A stretch of DNA of 64,000 bases, from the NCBI GenBank assembly GCA_963736175.1, contig CAVTNU010000031.1, forward strand, positions 13,267-77,266, read 5' to 3'. Below, in pieces: positions 37,452-46,297 of this stretch. A model generated the notes under the pieces. The model did no database searches, was not told the DNA's origin, and saw only the letters and a list, made by a program, of their open reading frames with translations. Source of the DNA: Rhodoblastus sp963736175. Lineage in GTDB: Bacteria; Pseudomonadota; Alphaproteobacteria; Rhizobiales; Beijerinckiaceae. The translations under genes were made by a program, and so were the position numbers. How positions within the stretch are numbered: position 1 is the first letter of the stretch; each line of letters opens with the position of its first letter.

Positions 37452-38099
37452 TCACTTGCCGGTCTGAGGAACGGATAGCGGCCCGCTGACCCCGTCCGCG
37501 CCGTATAATGACTTCAGGGCGGTCAACCCGCCCTCAGGCTCGGATGTGACCCGCCCGGTCTGCGAGCCTTTCTTCACCGGCCGGCCCGCGGCGAGATCGT
37601 CGAGCAGCTTGGCGAAGTTCGCCGCCGTCAGGTCCTCGTAATAATCGTCGTTGATCTGCACCATCGGCGCATTGCAGCACGCGCCCAGACATTCGACCTC
37701 AAGCCAGGAAAACAAACCGTCTTCGGTCACATGGCGCTGCGGGCCGATGCGCGTTTCGCAGACTTTGATGATTTCGTCGGCGCCGCGCAATTGGCAGGGC
37801 GTGGTGCCGCAAAGCTGGATGAAATATTTGCCGACCGGCGCCAGATTGAACATCGTGTAGAAAGTGGCGATTTCCAGCACGCGGATATAGGGCATACCCA
37901 AGATGTCGGCGACCTTCTCGATGGCCTTTTGCGGCAGCCAGTAGTCATTCTGATTTTGCGCCTGCCACAACGCCGGAATTACAGCGGAGGCCTGACGCCC
38001 GGCCGGATATTTGGCGATCTGCTTGTCGAGCCAGGCGCGATTTTCCGGCGTGAACTCGAAGTTTGCCGGTTGATTTTCGGAAAGGCGGCGGACGCTCAT
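37452..38099 (-). CDS. nuoE: NADH-quinone oxidoreductase subunit E
   Basis: Thioredoxin-fold 2Fe-2S subunit of 215 residues. The four cysteines are in LCGTTPCQLRG and ECLGACCNAPM. The C-terminus carries an extra low-complexity tail (VTSEPEGGLTALKSLYG) seen in alphaproteobacterial NuoE. Its ATG overlaps the stop of the small upstream ORF by four bases (ATGA). Confidence 0.96.
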   Translation of the reverse strand: MSVRRLSENQPANFEFTPENRAWLDKQIAKYPAGRQASAVIPALWQAQNQNDYWLPQKAIEKVADILGMPYIRVLEIATFYTMFNLAPVGKYFIQLCGTTPCQLRGADEIIKVCETRIGPQRHVTEDGLFSWLEVECLGACCNAPMVQINDDYYEDLTAANFAKLLDDLAAGRPVKKGSQTGRVTSEPEGGLTALKSLYGADGVSGPLSVPQTGK

Positions 38100-38308
38100 G
38101 ATTGCTTGTTCCCGTTAGGCGCGCGCAAATCTTTGAAGACGATGAAGCCGGCCACCAAAACGGCGCCAATCAAAACGCCAACATCGCTGGCCGGCTGAAT
38201 CAGGGGCTGATCTTCCGACCAGCGCATCAGGCCAAGCACCAGAATGGCGGAGGTGAAGCCTGAAATCAGGAAATGCGCGTTCTTGCGCAAAGATTGACCC
38301 AGCGTCAC
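38096..38308 (-). CDS. Small two-helix membrane protein inside the nuo operon
   Basis: A 70-residue frame between nuoD and nuoE. The GTG start (VTLGQSLRKNAHFL) overlaps the nuoD stop as GTGA, and its TGA overlaps the nuoE start as ATGA, so all three genes are translationally coupled. Two hydrophobic stretches are seen, FLISGFTSAILVLGLM (about residues 13-28) and VGVLIGAVLVAGFIVF (about 44-59), with a polar tail. I do not recognise the family and it is not one of the 14 core complex I subunits. Coupling and orientation make a real gene very likely; an assembly or accessory role for complex I is inference. Confidence 0.8.
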   Translation of the reverse strand: MTLGQSLRKNAHFLISGFTSAILVLGLMRWSEDQPLIQPASDVGVLIGAVLVAGFIVFKDLRAPNGNKQS

Positions 38309-39495
38309 CGATCCACCTCCCCGAACACGATGTCCTGCGCGCCCAAAATCGCCGACACGTCGGCGAGCATGTGGCCGCGGCTCAAAAAATCCATCGCCTG
38401 CAAATGCGCGAAACCCGGCGCGCGAATCTTGCATTTGTACGGCTTGTCCGTGCCGTCGGAGACGAGATAGACGCCGAACTCGCCCTTGGGCGCCTCGACC
38501 GCCGCATAAACCTCGCCGGCCGGAACGCGAAAACCTTCGGTGAACAGCTTGAAGTGATGAATCAACGATTCCATCGAGCGCTTCATCTCGCCGCGGCGCG
38601 GTGCGGTGACCTTGTGGTTTTCAATGCGCACCGGGCCTTCGGCGCCATTGGCCAGCAATTTTTCGACGCACTGCCGGATGATCTTGATCGACTGGCGCAT
38701 TTCCTCCATGCGAACGACCTGGCGGTCGTAACAGTCGCCATGCTTGCCGACGGGAATGTCGAAATCCATCTCCTCGTAGCACTCGTAGGGTTGGGCGCGA
38801 CGCAAATCCCAGGCCACACCGGAGCCGCGCAGAACAGGGCCGGAAAAGCCCCATTTCCAGCATTCTTCCAGCGTGACAACGCCAATGTCGACGTTGCGCT
38901 GCTTGAAGATGCGGTTCTCGATGAACAACGCTTCGAGATCGTCGCAGACCTTCAGGAAGGGATCGCACCAGGCGCCGATATCTTCGATCAACTTGACCGG
39001 CAAATCCGTCGCGACGCCGCCAGGACGGAAATAATTGGCGTGCATGCGCGCGCCGCTGGCGCGCTCGTAGAACACCATCAGCTTTTCGCGTTCCTCGAAG
39101 CCCCAGAGCGGCGGCGTCAGGGCGCCGACATCCATCGCTTGGGTCGTCACGTTGAGCAGATGCGACAGGATGCGGCCGATTTCACTGTACAGCACGCGGA
39201 TCAGTTGCGCGCGGCGTGGCGCCTCGACGCCAAGAAGACGTTCGATGGCCAGACAGAAGGCGTGCTCCTGGTTCATCGGCGCGCAATAGTCGAGCCGATC
39301 GAAATAGGGCACGTTCTGCAGATAGGTTCGCAACTCCATAAGCTTTTCGGTGCCGCGATGCAGCAGGCCGATATGCGGATCGACGCGTTCGACCACTTCG
39401 CCGTCCAGCTCCAGCACAAGGCGCAGCACGCCGTGCGCCGCAGGATGCTGCGGGCCGAAGTTGATCGAGAAATTGCGCAGGTTCTGTTCGCTCAT
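38305..39495 (-). CDS. nuoD: NADH-quinone oxidoreductase subunit D
   Basis: 49-kDa subunit that lines the quinone site; 396 residues from the ATG at 39495 (MSEQNLRNFSINFGPQHP). A TTG eight codons upstream would overlap nuoC but lacks the conserved context. Motifs are NFGPQHPAAHGVLRLVLEL, HIGLLHRGTEKLME and the C-terminal QDIVFGEVDR. It descends from the [NiFe] hydrogenase large subunit and is thus a distant relative of HoxH in this window. Confidence 0.97.
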   Translation of the reverse strand: MSEQNLRNFSINFGPQHPAAHGVLRLVLELDGEVVERVDPHIGLLHRGTEKLMELRTYLQNVPYFDRLDYCAPMNQEHAFCLAIERLLGVEAPRRAQLIRVLYSEIGRILSHLLNVTTQAMDVGALTPPLWGFEEREKLMVFYERASGARMHANYFRPGGVATDLPVKLIEDIGAWCDPFLKVCDDLEALFIENRIFKQRNVDIGVVTLEECWKWGFSGPVLRGSGVAWDLRRAQPYECYEEMDFDIPVGKHGDCYDRQVVRMEEMRQSIKIIRQCVEKLLANGAEGPVRIENHKVTAPRRGEMKRSMESLIHHFKLFTEGFRVPAGEVYAAVEAPKGEFGVYLVSDGTDKPYKCKIRAPGFAHLQAMDFLSRGHMLADVSAILGAQDIVFGEVDR

Positions 39496-39515
39496 CTGTT
39501 TCGGTCCCGGCCCGA

Positions 39516-40178
39516 TCAACCCTGCTTGTTCGCCTTTTCGTCGCCTGGAAGGACGTAGTCCGTTCCTTCCCAGGGCGAGAGAAAGTCGAAGCTCCGATAT
39601 TCTTGAGTAAGCCGCACCGGCTCATAGACGACGCGCTTCTGTTCGTCGTCGTAGCGCACTTCGACGTAGCCGCTTGTTGGAAAATCCTTGCGCAAAGGAT
39701 GGCCGTCGAAGCCGTAATCGGTGAGTATGCGCCGCAGATCCGGGTGACCGGTGAACAGCACGCCATACATGTCGTAAGCCTCGCGTTCGTACCAATCAAC
39801 GGCCGGCCAGAGGTCGCTCGCGGACGGGACGGGACGGGCCTCGTCTGTTCTGGTCTTGACGCGCACGCGCAGATTGGCCTTGGGCGCCAGGAGATGCACG
39901 ACCACGTCGAAACGCTCTTCGCGCGCCGGCCAATCGACGCCCGTCAAGTCGATGAAGCTGACGAATCCGCAGGCGTCGCGCAGTAAGGTCAGCGCTTCGA
40001 TCCATTTGTCGCGCGCAACCGTCAAGGTCAGTTCGTCGAACGCGATGAGGGAAGTCTCGATCGCGCCCGGAAGGCCGGCGGCGACCGTGTCGGCCAAAGC
40101 CTTCAATTGCGCATTGAGCGACGCCGCGTGATCGGCCGCCGTCGCGGATGCGCTTTCAACGCCTTGCTCATTGACCAT
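39516..40178 (-). CDS. nuoC: NADH-quinone oxidoreductase subunit C
   Basis: 30-kDa subunit of the peripheral arm, 220 residues. Conserved segments are FIDLTGVDWPAREERFDVV, the signature EREAYDMYGVLFTGHPDLRRIL and YGFDGHPLRKDFPTSGY. The first 40 or so residues are Ala-rich and variable. It lies 50 bases after nuoB. NuoC and NuoD are separate genes here, unlike the fused E. coli NuoCD. Confidence 0.97.
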   Translation of the reverse strand: MVNEQGVESASATAADHAASLNAQLKALADTVAAGLPGAIETSLIAFDELTLTVARDKWIEALTLLRDACGFVSFIDLTGVDWPAREERFDVVVHLLAPKANLRVRVKTRTDEARPVPSASDLWPAVDWYEREAYDMYGVLFTGHPDLRRILTDYGFDGHPLRKDFPTSGYVEVRYDDEQKRVVYEPVRLTQEYRSFDFLSPWEGTDYVLPGDEKANKQG

Positions 40179-40228
40179 AGCATCACCCTATGCCTTCGAG
40201 CGGGCGAACCGCCCCGACAGGCCAAAAA

Positions 40229-40813
40229 TTACCGTTCGATGGTTCCCGTGCGGCGGATTTTCCGCTGCAACAGCAATATCCCGTATAACAGCGCCTCCGC
40301 CGACGGCGGACAGCCCGGCACGTAGATGTCGACCGGAACGACGCGGTCGCAACCGCGCACCACCGAATAGGAGAAGTGATAATAGCCGCCGCCGTTGGCG
40401 CAGGAACCCATCGAAATCACGTAGCGCGGCTCGGGCATCTGGTCGTAGACCTTGCGCAGGGCCGGAGCCATCTTATTGGTCAAGGTGCCGGCGACGATCA
40501 TCACGTCCGACTGACGCGGCGAGGCGCGCGGGGCGAAGCCGAATCGCTCCACGTCGTAGCGCGGCATCGAAAGCTGCATCATTTCCACGGCGCAGCATGC
40601 CAGACCGAAGGTCATCCACATCAACGATCCGGTGCGCGCCCAATGGATCAAGTCGTCGACGCTGGTTACGATGAAGCCCTTATCGGCCAGTTGATCGTTG
40701 ATCGTCAGGAAATAGGGATCATCCGCTCCGAGCGGCTTGCCGGTGCGCGGATCGAGAATTCCCTTGGGCGCCGGCGCGGTCAACGGGTCGCCCTGCGAAG
40801 AGATCAATCCCAT
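40229..40813 (-). CDS. nuoB: NADH-quinone oxidoreductase subunit B
   Basis: Carries cluster N2, the last electron donor to quinone; 194 residues from the ATG at 40813 (MGLISSQGD). AGGGG seven bases upstream decides this start over an ATG at 40834; the gene then overlaps the nuoA end by ten bases. Cluster ligands are in FGLACCAVEMM, SMGSCANGGG and VPGCPPSAEALLYG. Confidence 0.96.
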   Translation of the reverse strand: MGLISSQGDPLTAPAPKGILDPRTGKPLGADDPYFLTINDQLADKGFIVTSVDDLIHWARTGSLMWMTFGLACCAVEMMQLSMPRYDVERFGFAPRASPRQSDVMIVAGTLTNKMAPALRKVYDQMPEPRYVISMGSCANGGGYYHFSYSVVRGCDRVVPVDIYVPGCPPSAEALLYGILLLQRKIRRTGTIER

Positions 40814-41169
40814 TCGAGCGCCCCTTTTCTCCATTCATAGATGAAACCGACCGTCAGCACGCCCAGGAACACCATCATTGACCAGAAGCCGAAAAGCCCG
40901 ACGCTCTTGAACGCGGCCGCCCAGGGAAACAGAAACGCCACTTCTAGGTCGAAAACGATGAACAACAGCGAGACGAGATAGAATCGCACGTCGAACTTCA
41001 TGCGCGCGTCGTCGAAAGCGTTGAAGCCGCATTCGTAGGCCGAGAGCTTTTCAGGGTCCGGCGCTTTGAAGGCCAGAATGAATGGGGCGATCAGCAGAAC
41101 CCCGGTAATCGCCGCCGACAACGCAATGAATATCACGAGCGGCAGATAATCGTTCAGAAGGCTCGACAT
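40804..41169 (-). CDS. nuoA: NADH-quinone oxidoreductase subunit A
   Basis: Three-helix membrane subunit, 121 residues from MSSLLNDYLPLVIF. Conserved features are SAYECGFNAF (the loop holding the redox-accessible Cys) and RFYLVSLLFIVFDLEVAFLFPWA. First gene of the nuo operon; the promoter should lie in the 247 bases between it and tRNA-Asp. Confidence 0.96.
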   Translation of the reverse strand: MSSLLNDYLPLVIFIALSAAITGVLLIAPFILAFKAPDPEKLSAYECGFNAFDDARMKFDVRFYLVSLLFIVFDLEVAFLFPWAAAFKSVGLFGFWSMMVFLGVLTVGFIYEWRKGALEWD

Positions 41170-41416
41170 GGCATGGTCCAGACTCTTCGCGTCCTCGCGC
41201 CACGCGTCGAAAACGATGCTTCGGGCGGAAAACGCGCTCGGGGTTCCGTATCCCACAGCGATGGCTGGCGCAAGATGGAAGCCCCATCAATTCGGCTTCC
41301 AATAGCCCAACGCCATCCGACTTTCGGGTGGCCCGCCTGTCCGCTTTCTTTTTGGGCGGCAAATGCGCAGCGGCGGCAAAAGCGGTGCGCGTTATTCCAG
41401 CGGATTGATCAAAAAA

Positions 41417-41493
<77 letters not shown>

Positions 41494-41622
41494 CGCTCGA
41501 AAGCGACGCTGCGCGCCGATCGGAGGACTGCCGGATAAGGCAGGCCTCCCGCCAAGTCAAGGGTTCAAACGCGATTTAGACTCACGAAATGGGCGGTTTC
41601 AAGGACCGAGAATCGCCAAAGC

Positions 41623-42321
41623 TCACAATTTCGCGCGACACAGGCGCCAACGCGCCATCTCGGCGCGGGTCACGTAATGCAGGGAATCGGACGAGGTTCT
41701 CTCGGCGTAGCGCACCAATTCGCGGCTGACTCCCATGCGCGCGCTATATCGCATCAGCAATCGCGCCATCGGGCCGTCGTCGTGGACGCGCTTATAGCCG
41801 ACGCCGTCGGCAAGATCGATGCGAAACTTATCGGCGAACATCCGATGGATGGCCACCAGGCTTTGCGGCGGCGTCACCCGCTCCTTGCCGCCCATCAGCG
41901 CGTAGACGCAGGCCGAAAGACAGCGTGCGGACGAAAACCGCGTCACGCCCCCCCGCGAATCGATCCGCGCCACGACAACCGCGGCGCCGAGGCGGCGCAA
42001 CGCTGTTCCCAGCTCCATCGAGGCGAGCACCCGCCCGCCCTGCGAATTGATGAAAACGACTGAACGCAAATTGCCCGAACGGACGTTGTCGTGGATGAAA
42101 TCGATGAAGGTCTGCGGCGTGCTCTCGACGATTTCGCCTTCGGCGGCGATCGCCAGCGGACAATGCGAATGGCATTTCGCCTGATCGCCCATCGATTCGA
42201 CGCGGAACGTCATCTCGCCAGCGGAAGGCCGGCCGACCGCCAGCGTCATATTAAGAACGACCGCCCCGGCGAAGGCCAGCGCCCATCCATATCCGCGTAT
42301 TCCCAAGCCAAAAACGGACAT
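41623..42321 (-). CDS. Exported ClpP/crotonase-fold-like protein (COG3904-like)
   Basis: Protein of 232 residues from MSVFGLGIRGYGWALA, chosen because the longer open frame runs through tRNA-Val. One hydrophobic N-terminal segment acts as signal or anchor. The body has the ClpP-like pattern VVFINSQGGRVLASMELG (oxyanion Gly-Gly), SSARCLSACVYALMGGKE (candidate nucleophile Ser within a Cys-x-x-x-Cys) and SLVAIHRM (candidate His). Proteins of this type are periplasmic or membrane-attached; their function is unknown. Two further cysteines are in AKCHSHCPLAI near the N-terminus, so disulfides are likely. No partner gene is adjacent. Confidence 0.78.
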   Translation of the reverse strand: MSVFGLGIRGYGWALAFAGAVVLNMTLAVGRPSAGEMTFRVESMGDQAKCHSHCPLAIAAEGEIVESTPQTFIDFIHDNVRSGNLRSVVFINSQGGRVLASMELGTALRRLGAAVVVARIDSRGGVTRFSSARCLSACVYALMGGKERVTPPQSLVAIHRMFADKFRIDLADGVGYKRVHDDGPMARLLMRYSARMGVSRELVRYAERTSSDSLHYVTRAEMARWRLCRAKL

Positions 42322-42352
42322 GGACGTCTCCAAAACCGCGCCACGGGCGAAT

Positions 42353-42428
42353 TGGTGGGCGGTGACGGTCTCGAACCGCCGACATCCTGCGTGTAAAGCA
42401 GGCGCTCTACCAACTGAGCTAACCGCCC
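42353..42428 (-). tRNA. tRNA-Val (TAC)
   Basis: Cloverleaf of 76 bases with encoded CCA: acceptor GGGCGGT, D arm AGCTCAGTTGGTAGAGC, anticodon arm CCTGCTTTACACGCAGG with anticodon TAC, and T arm GGCGGTTCGAGACCGTC. It lies just downstream of hupB on the same strand, an order seen in many proteobacteria. Confidence 0.95.
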
Positions 42429-42599
42429 GCCGCGCGGTATCGACGCCCCACGCGAAACCTGTTGTGCAAACCGCCACGCCCGAGCGGGACAGCAGCGATC
42501 AGCTTATCAAACGCGCTCGCGCGCTTCAAACGAAACGCGCGAGGCAAATTCCTGGACTGCTAGGCCAACGCGCCGATCATGCGCCGGCGCGGCCAGCGA

Positions 42600-42884
42600 T
42601 CACTTAGCTTTGTTGACCGTCGCCTTCAACTGAGCGCCAGCCTTGAAGCGGACGTTCTTGGAAGCAGGAATCTTGATCTCTTCGCCAGTGGCCGGGTTGC
42701 GGCCCTTGCCGGCGGCGCGCTTCTTCACGGAAAACGTGCCAAATCCGACCAGGCGAACTTCTTCGCCCTTCTTCAAGGATTTGCTGATGCCTTCAATGAC
42801 GGCGTCAATCGCAGCCGCAGCGGCGGCTTTCGAGGATTCAGTCGCTTCGGCGACATGTTCGATCAATTCAGCTTTATTGGTCAT
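42600..42884 (-). CDS. hupB: DNA-binding protein HU
   Basis: Nucleoid protein of 94 residues: MTNKAELIEHVAEAT at the start, the conserved VRLVGFGTFSVKKRAAGKG and the arm tip GRNPATGEEIKIPAS. It bends DNA as a dimer. It follows lon on the same strand, as in E. coli (lon-hupB), but a strong terminator and over 400 bases separate the two, so it probably has its own promoter. Confidence 0.97.
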   Translation of the reverse strand: MTNKAELIEHVAEATESSKAAAAAAIDAVIEGISKSLKKGEEVRLVGFGTFSVKKRAAGKGRNPATGEEIKIPASKNVRFKAGAQLKATVNKAK

Positions 42885-43457
42885 GTGGCCATGGTCCCTG
42901 TTGTTTGCGCAAGCGCTCCGAAACGGTGGACGCTACAGGCCCAGTTCGATGACGATCAAGGGTGCAGCGCTGTCCGCCTAGTTCGCTTGCAGCGGCAATA
43001 GTTCGAATCGCCGTTGTCCGGCGGCATGACTTTCTCGTGGAACAGCCCAGAATGCAAGGGAGTGAACGGCTTGCTATCGAAAAAAACCTTAAAACGGATG
43101 GCCCTTCGCAATGCAGCAACAAAAAAAGCGCGGTAAATGCTCCGTTCACGGACGACCAAATGTGAAATTTCCGGCGTTACGCCGCATCCGCCGCTCTATC
43201 GAACGACGATCCCCGCGACGTGGGCTCCCCAGAGACGATAACCGCCCGCCGGCGCGCCGCGTTGAAACGCTTGCGCTCCACATGATTGAAATAATCATCA
43301 CAATTATCTGTTTTAATTTGCGCTTTATCGACGCGCCGACGGATGTCCAGATAAAAAATAGAGCGTTCTTCATCGCGAAACGAGAAGAACGCTCTAACTT
43401 TTTGTCTCAGCCTAGGATCCTCGCCAAGAAGGTCTCGCGACCGTCTTGGATCGGACG
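42885..43457. other. lon-hupB intergenic interval
   Basis: This 573-base interval holds the lon terminator (43353-43395) and, nearer hupB, presumably the hupB promoter. No coding frame in it resembles a family. The part 43030-43330 is more AT-rich than the surrounding genes. Confidence 0.6.
43353..43395 (-). terminator. Rho-independent terminator of lon
   Basis: On the minus strand, AGAGCGTTCTT pairs perfectly with AAGAACGCTCT (11 bp) around a 14-base loop and is followed by ATTTTTTAT. It lies about 60 bases after the lon stop. Confidence 0.88.
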
Positions 43458-45887
43458 TTAATGGGCGACCAAACCGGGGCCATCGTCTTCGGATGAAACG
43501 GCGACAACCTTCGCTGCGGCGCCCTCTTCCCAGGTGATCGGCGTCGGTTGGCGCACGAGAGCGTGCTGAAGCACTTCCTCCATCCGCGACACCGGCACGA
43601 TCTCCAGCGCATTCTTGACGCTGACCGGAATATCGACCAGGTCCTTGGCGTTTTCTTCCGGGATAATCACCTTCTTCAAGCCGCCGCGCAGCGCAGCGAG
43701 AAGCTTTTCCTTCAAGCCGCCGATCGGCAGGACGCGTCCGCGCAACGTGATCTCGCCGGTCATGGCGATGTCGCGGCGCACGGGAATGCCGGTCATGATC
43801 GAGACAATGGCGGTAGCCATCGCCACGCCGGCCGAAGGGCCGTCCTTGGGCGTCGCGCCTTCCGGCACGTGCACATGGATGTCGCGCTTGTCGAACATCG
43901 GCGGCTCGACGCCGAAATCGACGGCGCGCGAGCGGACATAAGAGGCCGCCGCGGAGATCGATTCCTTCATCACCTCACGCAGATTGCCGGTGACGGTCAT
44001 GCGACCCTTGCCCGGCATCATCACGCCTTCAATGGTCAGCAATTCGCCGCCGACTTCCGTCCAGGCCAGACCGGTCACGACGCCGACCTGATCCTCGCTC
44101 TCGACCTCGCCGTAGCGATAACGCGGCACGCCGAGATATTCCTCAATGTTCTTCTCGGTGACGTCGACCTTCTTGGTCTTGTTCTTCGACAGAAGGATTT
44201 CCTTCACCGCCTTGCGCGACAGATTGGAAATTTCGCGTTCGAGATTGCGCACGCCGGCTTCCCGCGTATAGCGGCGGATCAGCTTGGTCAGTCCGCTGTC
44301 GTCGATCGACCATTCCTTCAGTTCCAGGCCATGCTTTTTCATCGCGGCCGGGATCAGATGTTTTCTGGCGATTTCGGCCTTTTCATCCTCGGTGTAGCCG
44401 GCGATGCGGATGATCTCCATGCGGTCCATCAGCGGCGCCGGAATATTGAGCGTATTCGCGGTCGTCACGAACATCACGTTCGAGAGATCGTAATCGACCT
44501 CAAGATAATGATCGTTGAAGCTGTGATTCTGCTCGGGATCGAGCACCTCAAGCAGAGCCGAGGACGGATCGCCACGGAAGTCCATGCCCATCTTGTCGAT
44601 TTCATCGAGCAAGAACAGCGGATTGGACGTCTTCGCCTTACGCATCGACTGGATGATCTTGCCGGGCATCGAACCGATATAGGTGCGCCTGTGGCCACGA
44701 ATCTCGGCTTCGTCGCGCACGCCGCCGAGCGACATGCGCACGAATTCGCGTCCAGTCGCCTTGGCGATCGACTTGCCGAGCGAGGTCTTGCCGACGCCAG
44801 GCGGTCCGACCAGACAGAGAATCGGCCCGGTCAACTTGTTGGCGCGGCTCTGCACCGCAAGATACTCGATGATGCGGTCCTTGACTTTGTCGAGGCCGTA
44901 ATGCTCCGAATCGAGCAGGTTCTGCGCCGACTCAAGATCCTTCTTAACCTTGGAGCGCTTGTTCCACGGAATCGACAGCAGCCAATCGAGGTAATTGCGC
45001 ACCACGGTCGCTTCCGCAGACATCGGCGACATCTGCCGCAGCTTCTTCAATTCGGCTTGCGCTTTGTCGCGCGCTTCCTTCGACAGTTTGGTGGCCTTGA
45101 TCCGCTCGTCGAGCTCGGAGAGGTCGTCCTTGCCGTCCTCGTCGCCCAACTCCTTCTGGATCGCCTTCATCTGCTCGTTGAGGTAATACTCGCGCTGCGT
45201 CTTCTCCATCTGGCGCTTGACGCGCGTGCGGATGCGCTTTTCGACCTGCAGCACCGAAATCTCGCTTTCCATCAAGGCGAGGCATTTTTCCAGACGTTTG
45301 GCGACCGAAGCCATTTCCAGCACGGCCTGCTTGTCCGAGATTTTCACCGCAAGATGGGAAGCGACCGTATCGGCCAGCTTGCCGTAATCCTCGATCTGCG
45401 CCACCGCCGAAACGACTTCGGGCGAGACCTTCTTGTTGAGCTTGACGTAGCCTTCAAATTCGGATGCGACGGAACGCGCCAGAGCTTCGATCTCGACCGG
45501 ATTATGCAGATCTTCCGGCGTGATCTCGGCGTCGGCCTCGTAATATTCGTCGGTGCGCGTGTAGCGTCCGACCTTGGCGCGCGCCACGCCCTCGACCAGC
45601 ACCTTAACCGTGCCGTCGGGCAATTTCAGCAACTGCAGCACATTGGCGAAAACGCCGGCGGTGTAGATCGCCTCCGGTTTGGGATCGTCTTCCGCGGCGT
45701 TCTGCTGAGTAGCGAGCAGGATAAACTTATCCGCCTTCATCACCTCTTCAAGCGCGCGAATACTCTTTTCGCGGCCAACGAACAAAGGAACGATCATATG
45801 CGGAAAAACGACAATGTCGCGCAACGGCAAAACCGGATAGCTGTCGATCGCGCCGGCGGCGGGTAGTTCACGCTTCTGGCTGGTCAT
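43458..45887 (-). CDS. lon: ATP-dependent protease Lon
   Basis: Cytoplasmic AAA+ serine protease of 809 residues from MTSQKRELPAAGAID (AGGAC before the ATG; the frame upstream to 45956 is not needed). The N-terminal substrate domain includes PVLPLRDIVVFPHMIVPLF, Walker A GPPGVGKTSLGKS, Walker B LFLLDEIDKMG, and the protease dyad Ser in PKDGPSAGVAMAT and Lys in GGLKEKLLAALRGG. It is downstream of clpX in the proteostasis cluster tig-clpP-clpX-lon, with a 410-base gap to clpX. Confidence 0.97.
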   Translation of the reverse strand: MTSQKRELPAAGAIDSYPVLPLRDIVVFPHMIVPLFVGREKSIRALEEVMKADKFILLATQQNAAEDDPKPEAIYTAGVFANVLQLLKLPDGTVKVLVEGVARAKVGRYTRTDEYYEADAEITPEDLHNPVEIEALARSVASEFEGYVKLNKKVSPEVVSAVAQIEDYGKLADTVASHLAVKISDKQAVLEMASVAKRLEKCLALMESEISVLQVEKRIRTRVKRQMEKTQREYYLNEQMKAIQKELGDEDGKDDLSELDERIKATKLSKEARDKAQAELKKLRQMSPMSAEATVVRNYLDWLLSIPWNKRSKVKKDLESAQNLLDSEHYGLDKVKDRIIEYLAVQSRANKLTGPILCLVGPPGVGKTSLGKSIAKATGREFVRMSLGGVRDEAEIRGHRRTYIGSMPGKIIQSMRKAKTSNPLFLLDEIDKMGMDFRGDPSSALLEVLDPEQNHSFNDHYLEVDYDLSNVMFVTTANTLNIPAPLMDRMEIIRIAGYTEDEKAEIARKHLIPAAMKKHGLELKEWSIDDSGLTKLIRRYTREAGVRNLEREISNLSRKAVKEILLSKNKTKKVDVTEKNIEEYLGVPRYRYGEVESEDQVGVVTGLAWTEVGGELLTIEGVMMPGKGRMTVTGNLREVMKESISAAASYVRSRAVDFGVEPPMFDKRDIHVHVPEGATPKDGPSAGVAMATAIVSIMTGIPVRRDIAMTGEITLRGRVLPIGGLKEKLLAALRGGLKKVIIPEENAKDLVDIPVSVKNALEIVPVSRMEEVLQHALVRQPTPITWEEGAAAKVVAVSSEDDGPGLVAH

Positions 45888-46297
45888 TTCGTTGTCCTGT
45901 CTTTTGCGGTCTGTCGAACGCGTTTCGAGCCGATCGTCAAACCAAGGCCGATGCAAGGACGGCGCCCACTCGCGAACGCCTTCTTGCCTCCGCCTTTGCC
46001 GCTTGACCTCTCGCGAGCGTCCGCGGCGTTGGGGGGTATTATTGCCAGATGGGATCGACCTAAGCCGGTTTCAAGCGGATCGTAAAGATCCGACTGTCAT
46101 TCCCAAGGACGCGGCGGACGCCTTCGCAAAACCGCCTCGCGCCGCACGAAACGCCGGGCGCAAGACGAGCCGGCGTCCCGCCGACCGGGCCCGCCGCTGA
46201 ACTCAGGTAAACTCCTTGAAGCTTGTCAGGCTTTTCCGGAAGACGCGGCAAAAAGGGGCCGACGCGATGTCGCGACGGCGCCCAATAATGGGGCGAA
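45888..46297. other. clpX-lon intergenic interval
   Basis: About 410 bases between the clpX stop and the lon start. I see no gene and no convincing terminator hairpin. The lon promoter should lie here; no clear heat-shock sigma consensus was found by eye. Confidence 0.55.

Noticed and set aside
41521..41549. Hairpin GGAGGACTGCC / GGCAGGCCTCC between tRNA-Asp and the exported protein gene
   Set aside because: One mismatch and no T run on either strand; too weak to call a terminator.
43548..45866. 772-residue open frame opposite lon
   Set aside because: Antisense shadow of Lon; the real frame has all family motifs, terminator and ribosome binding site.
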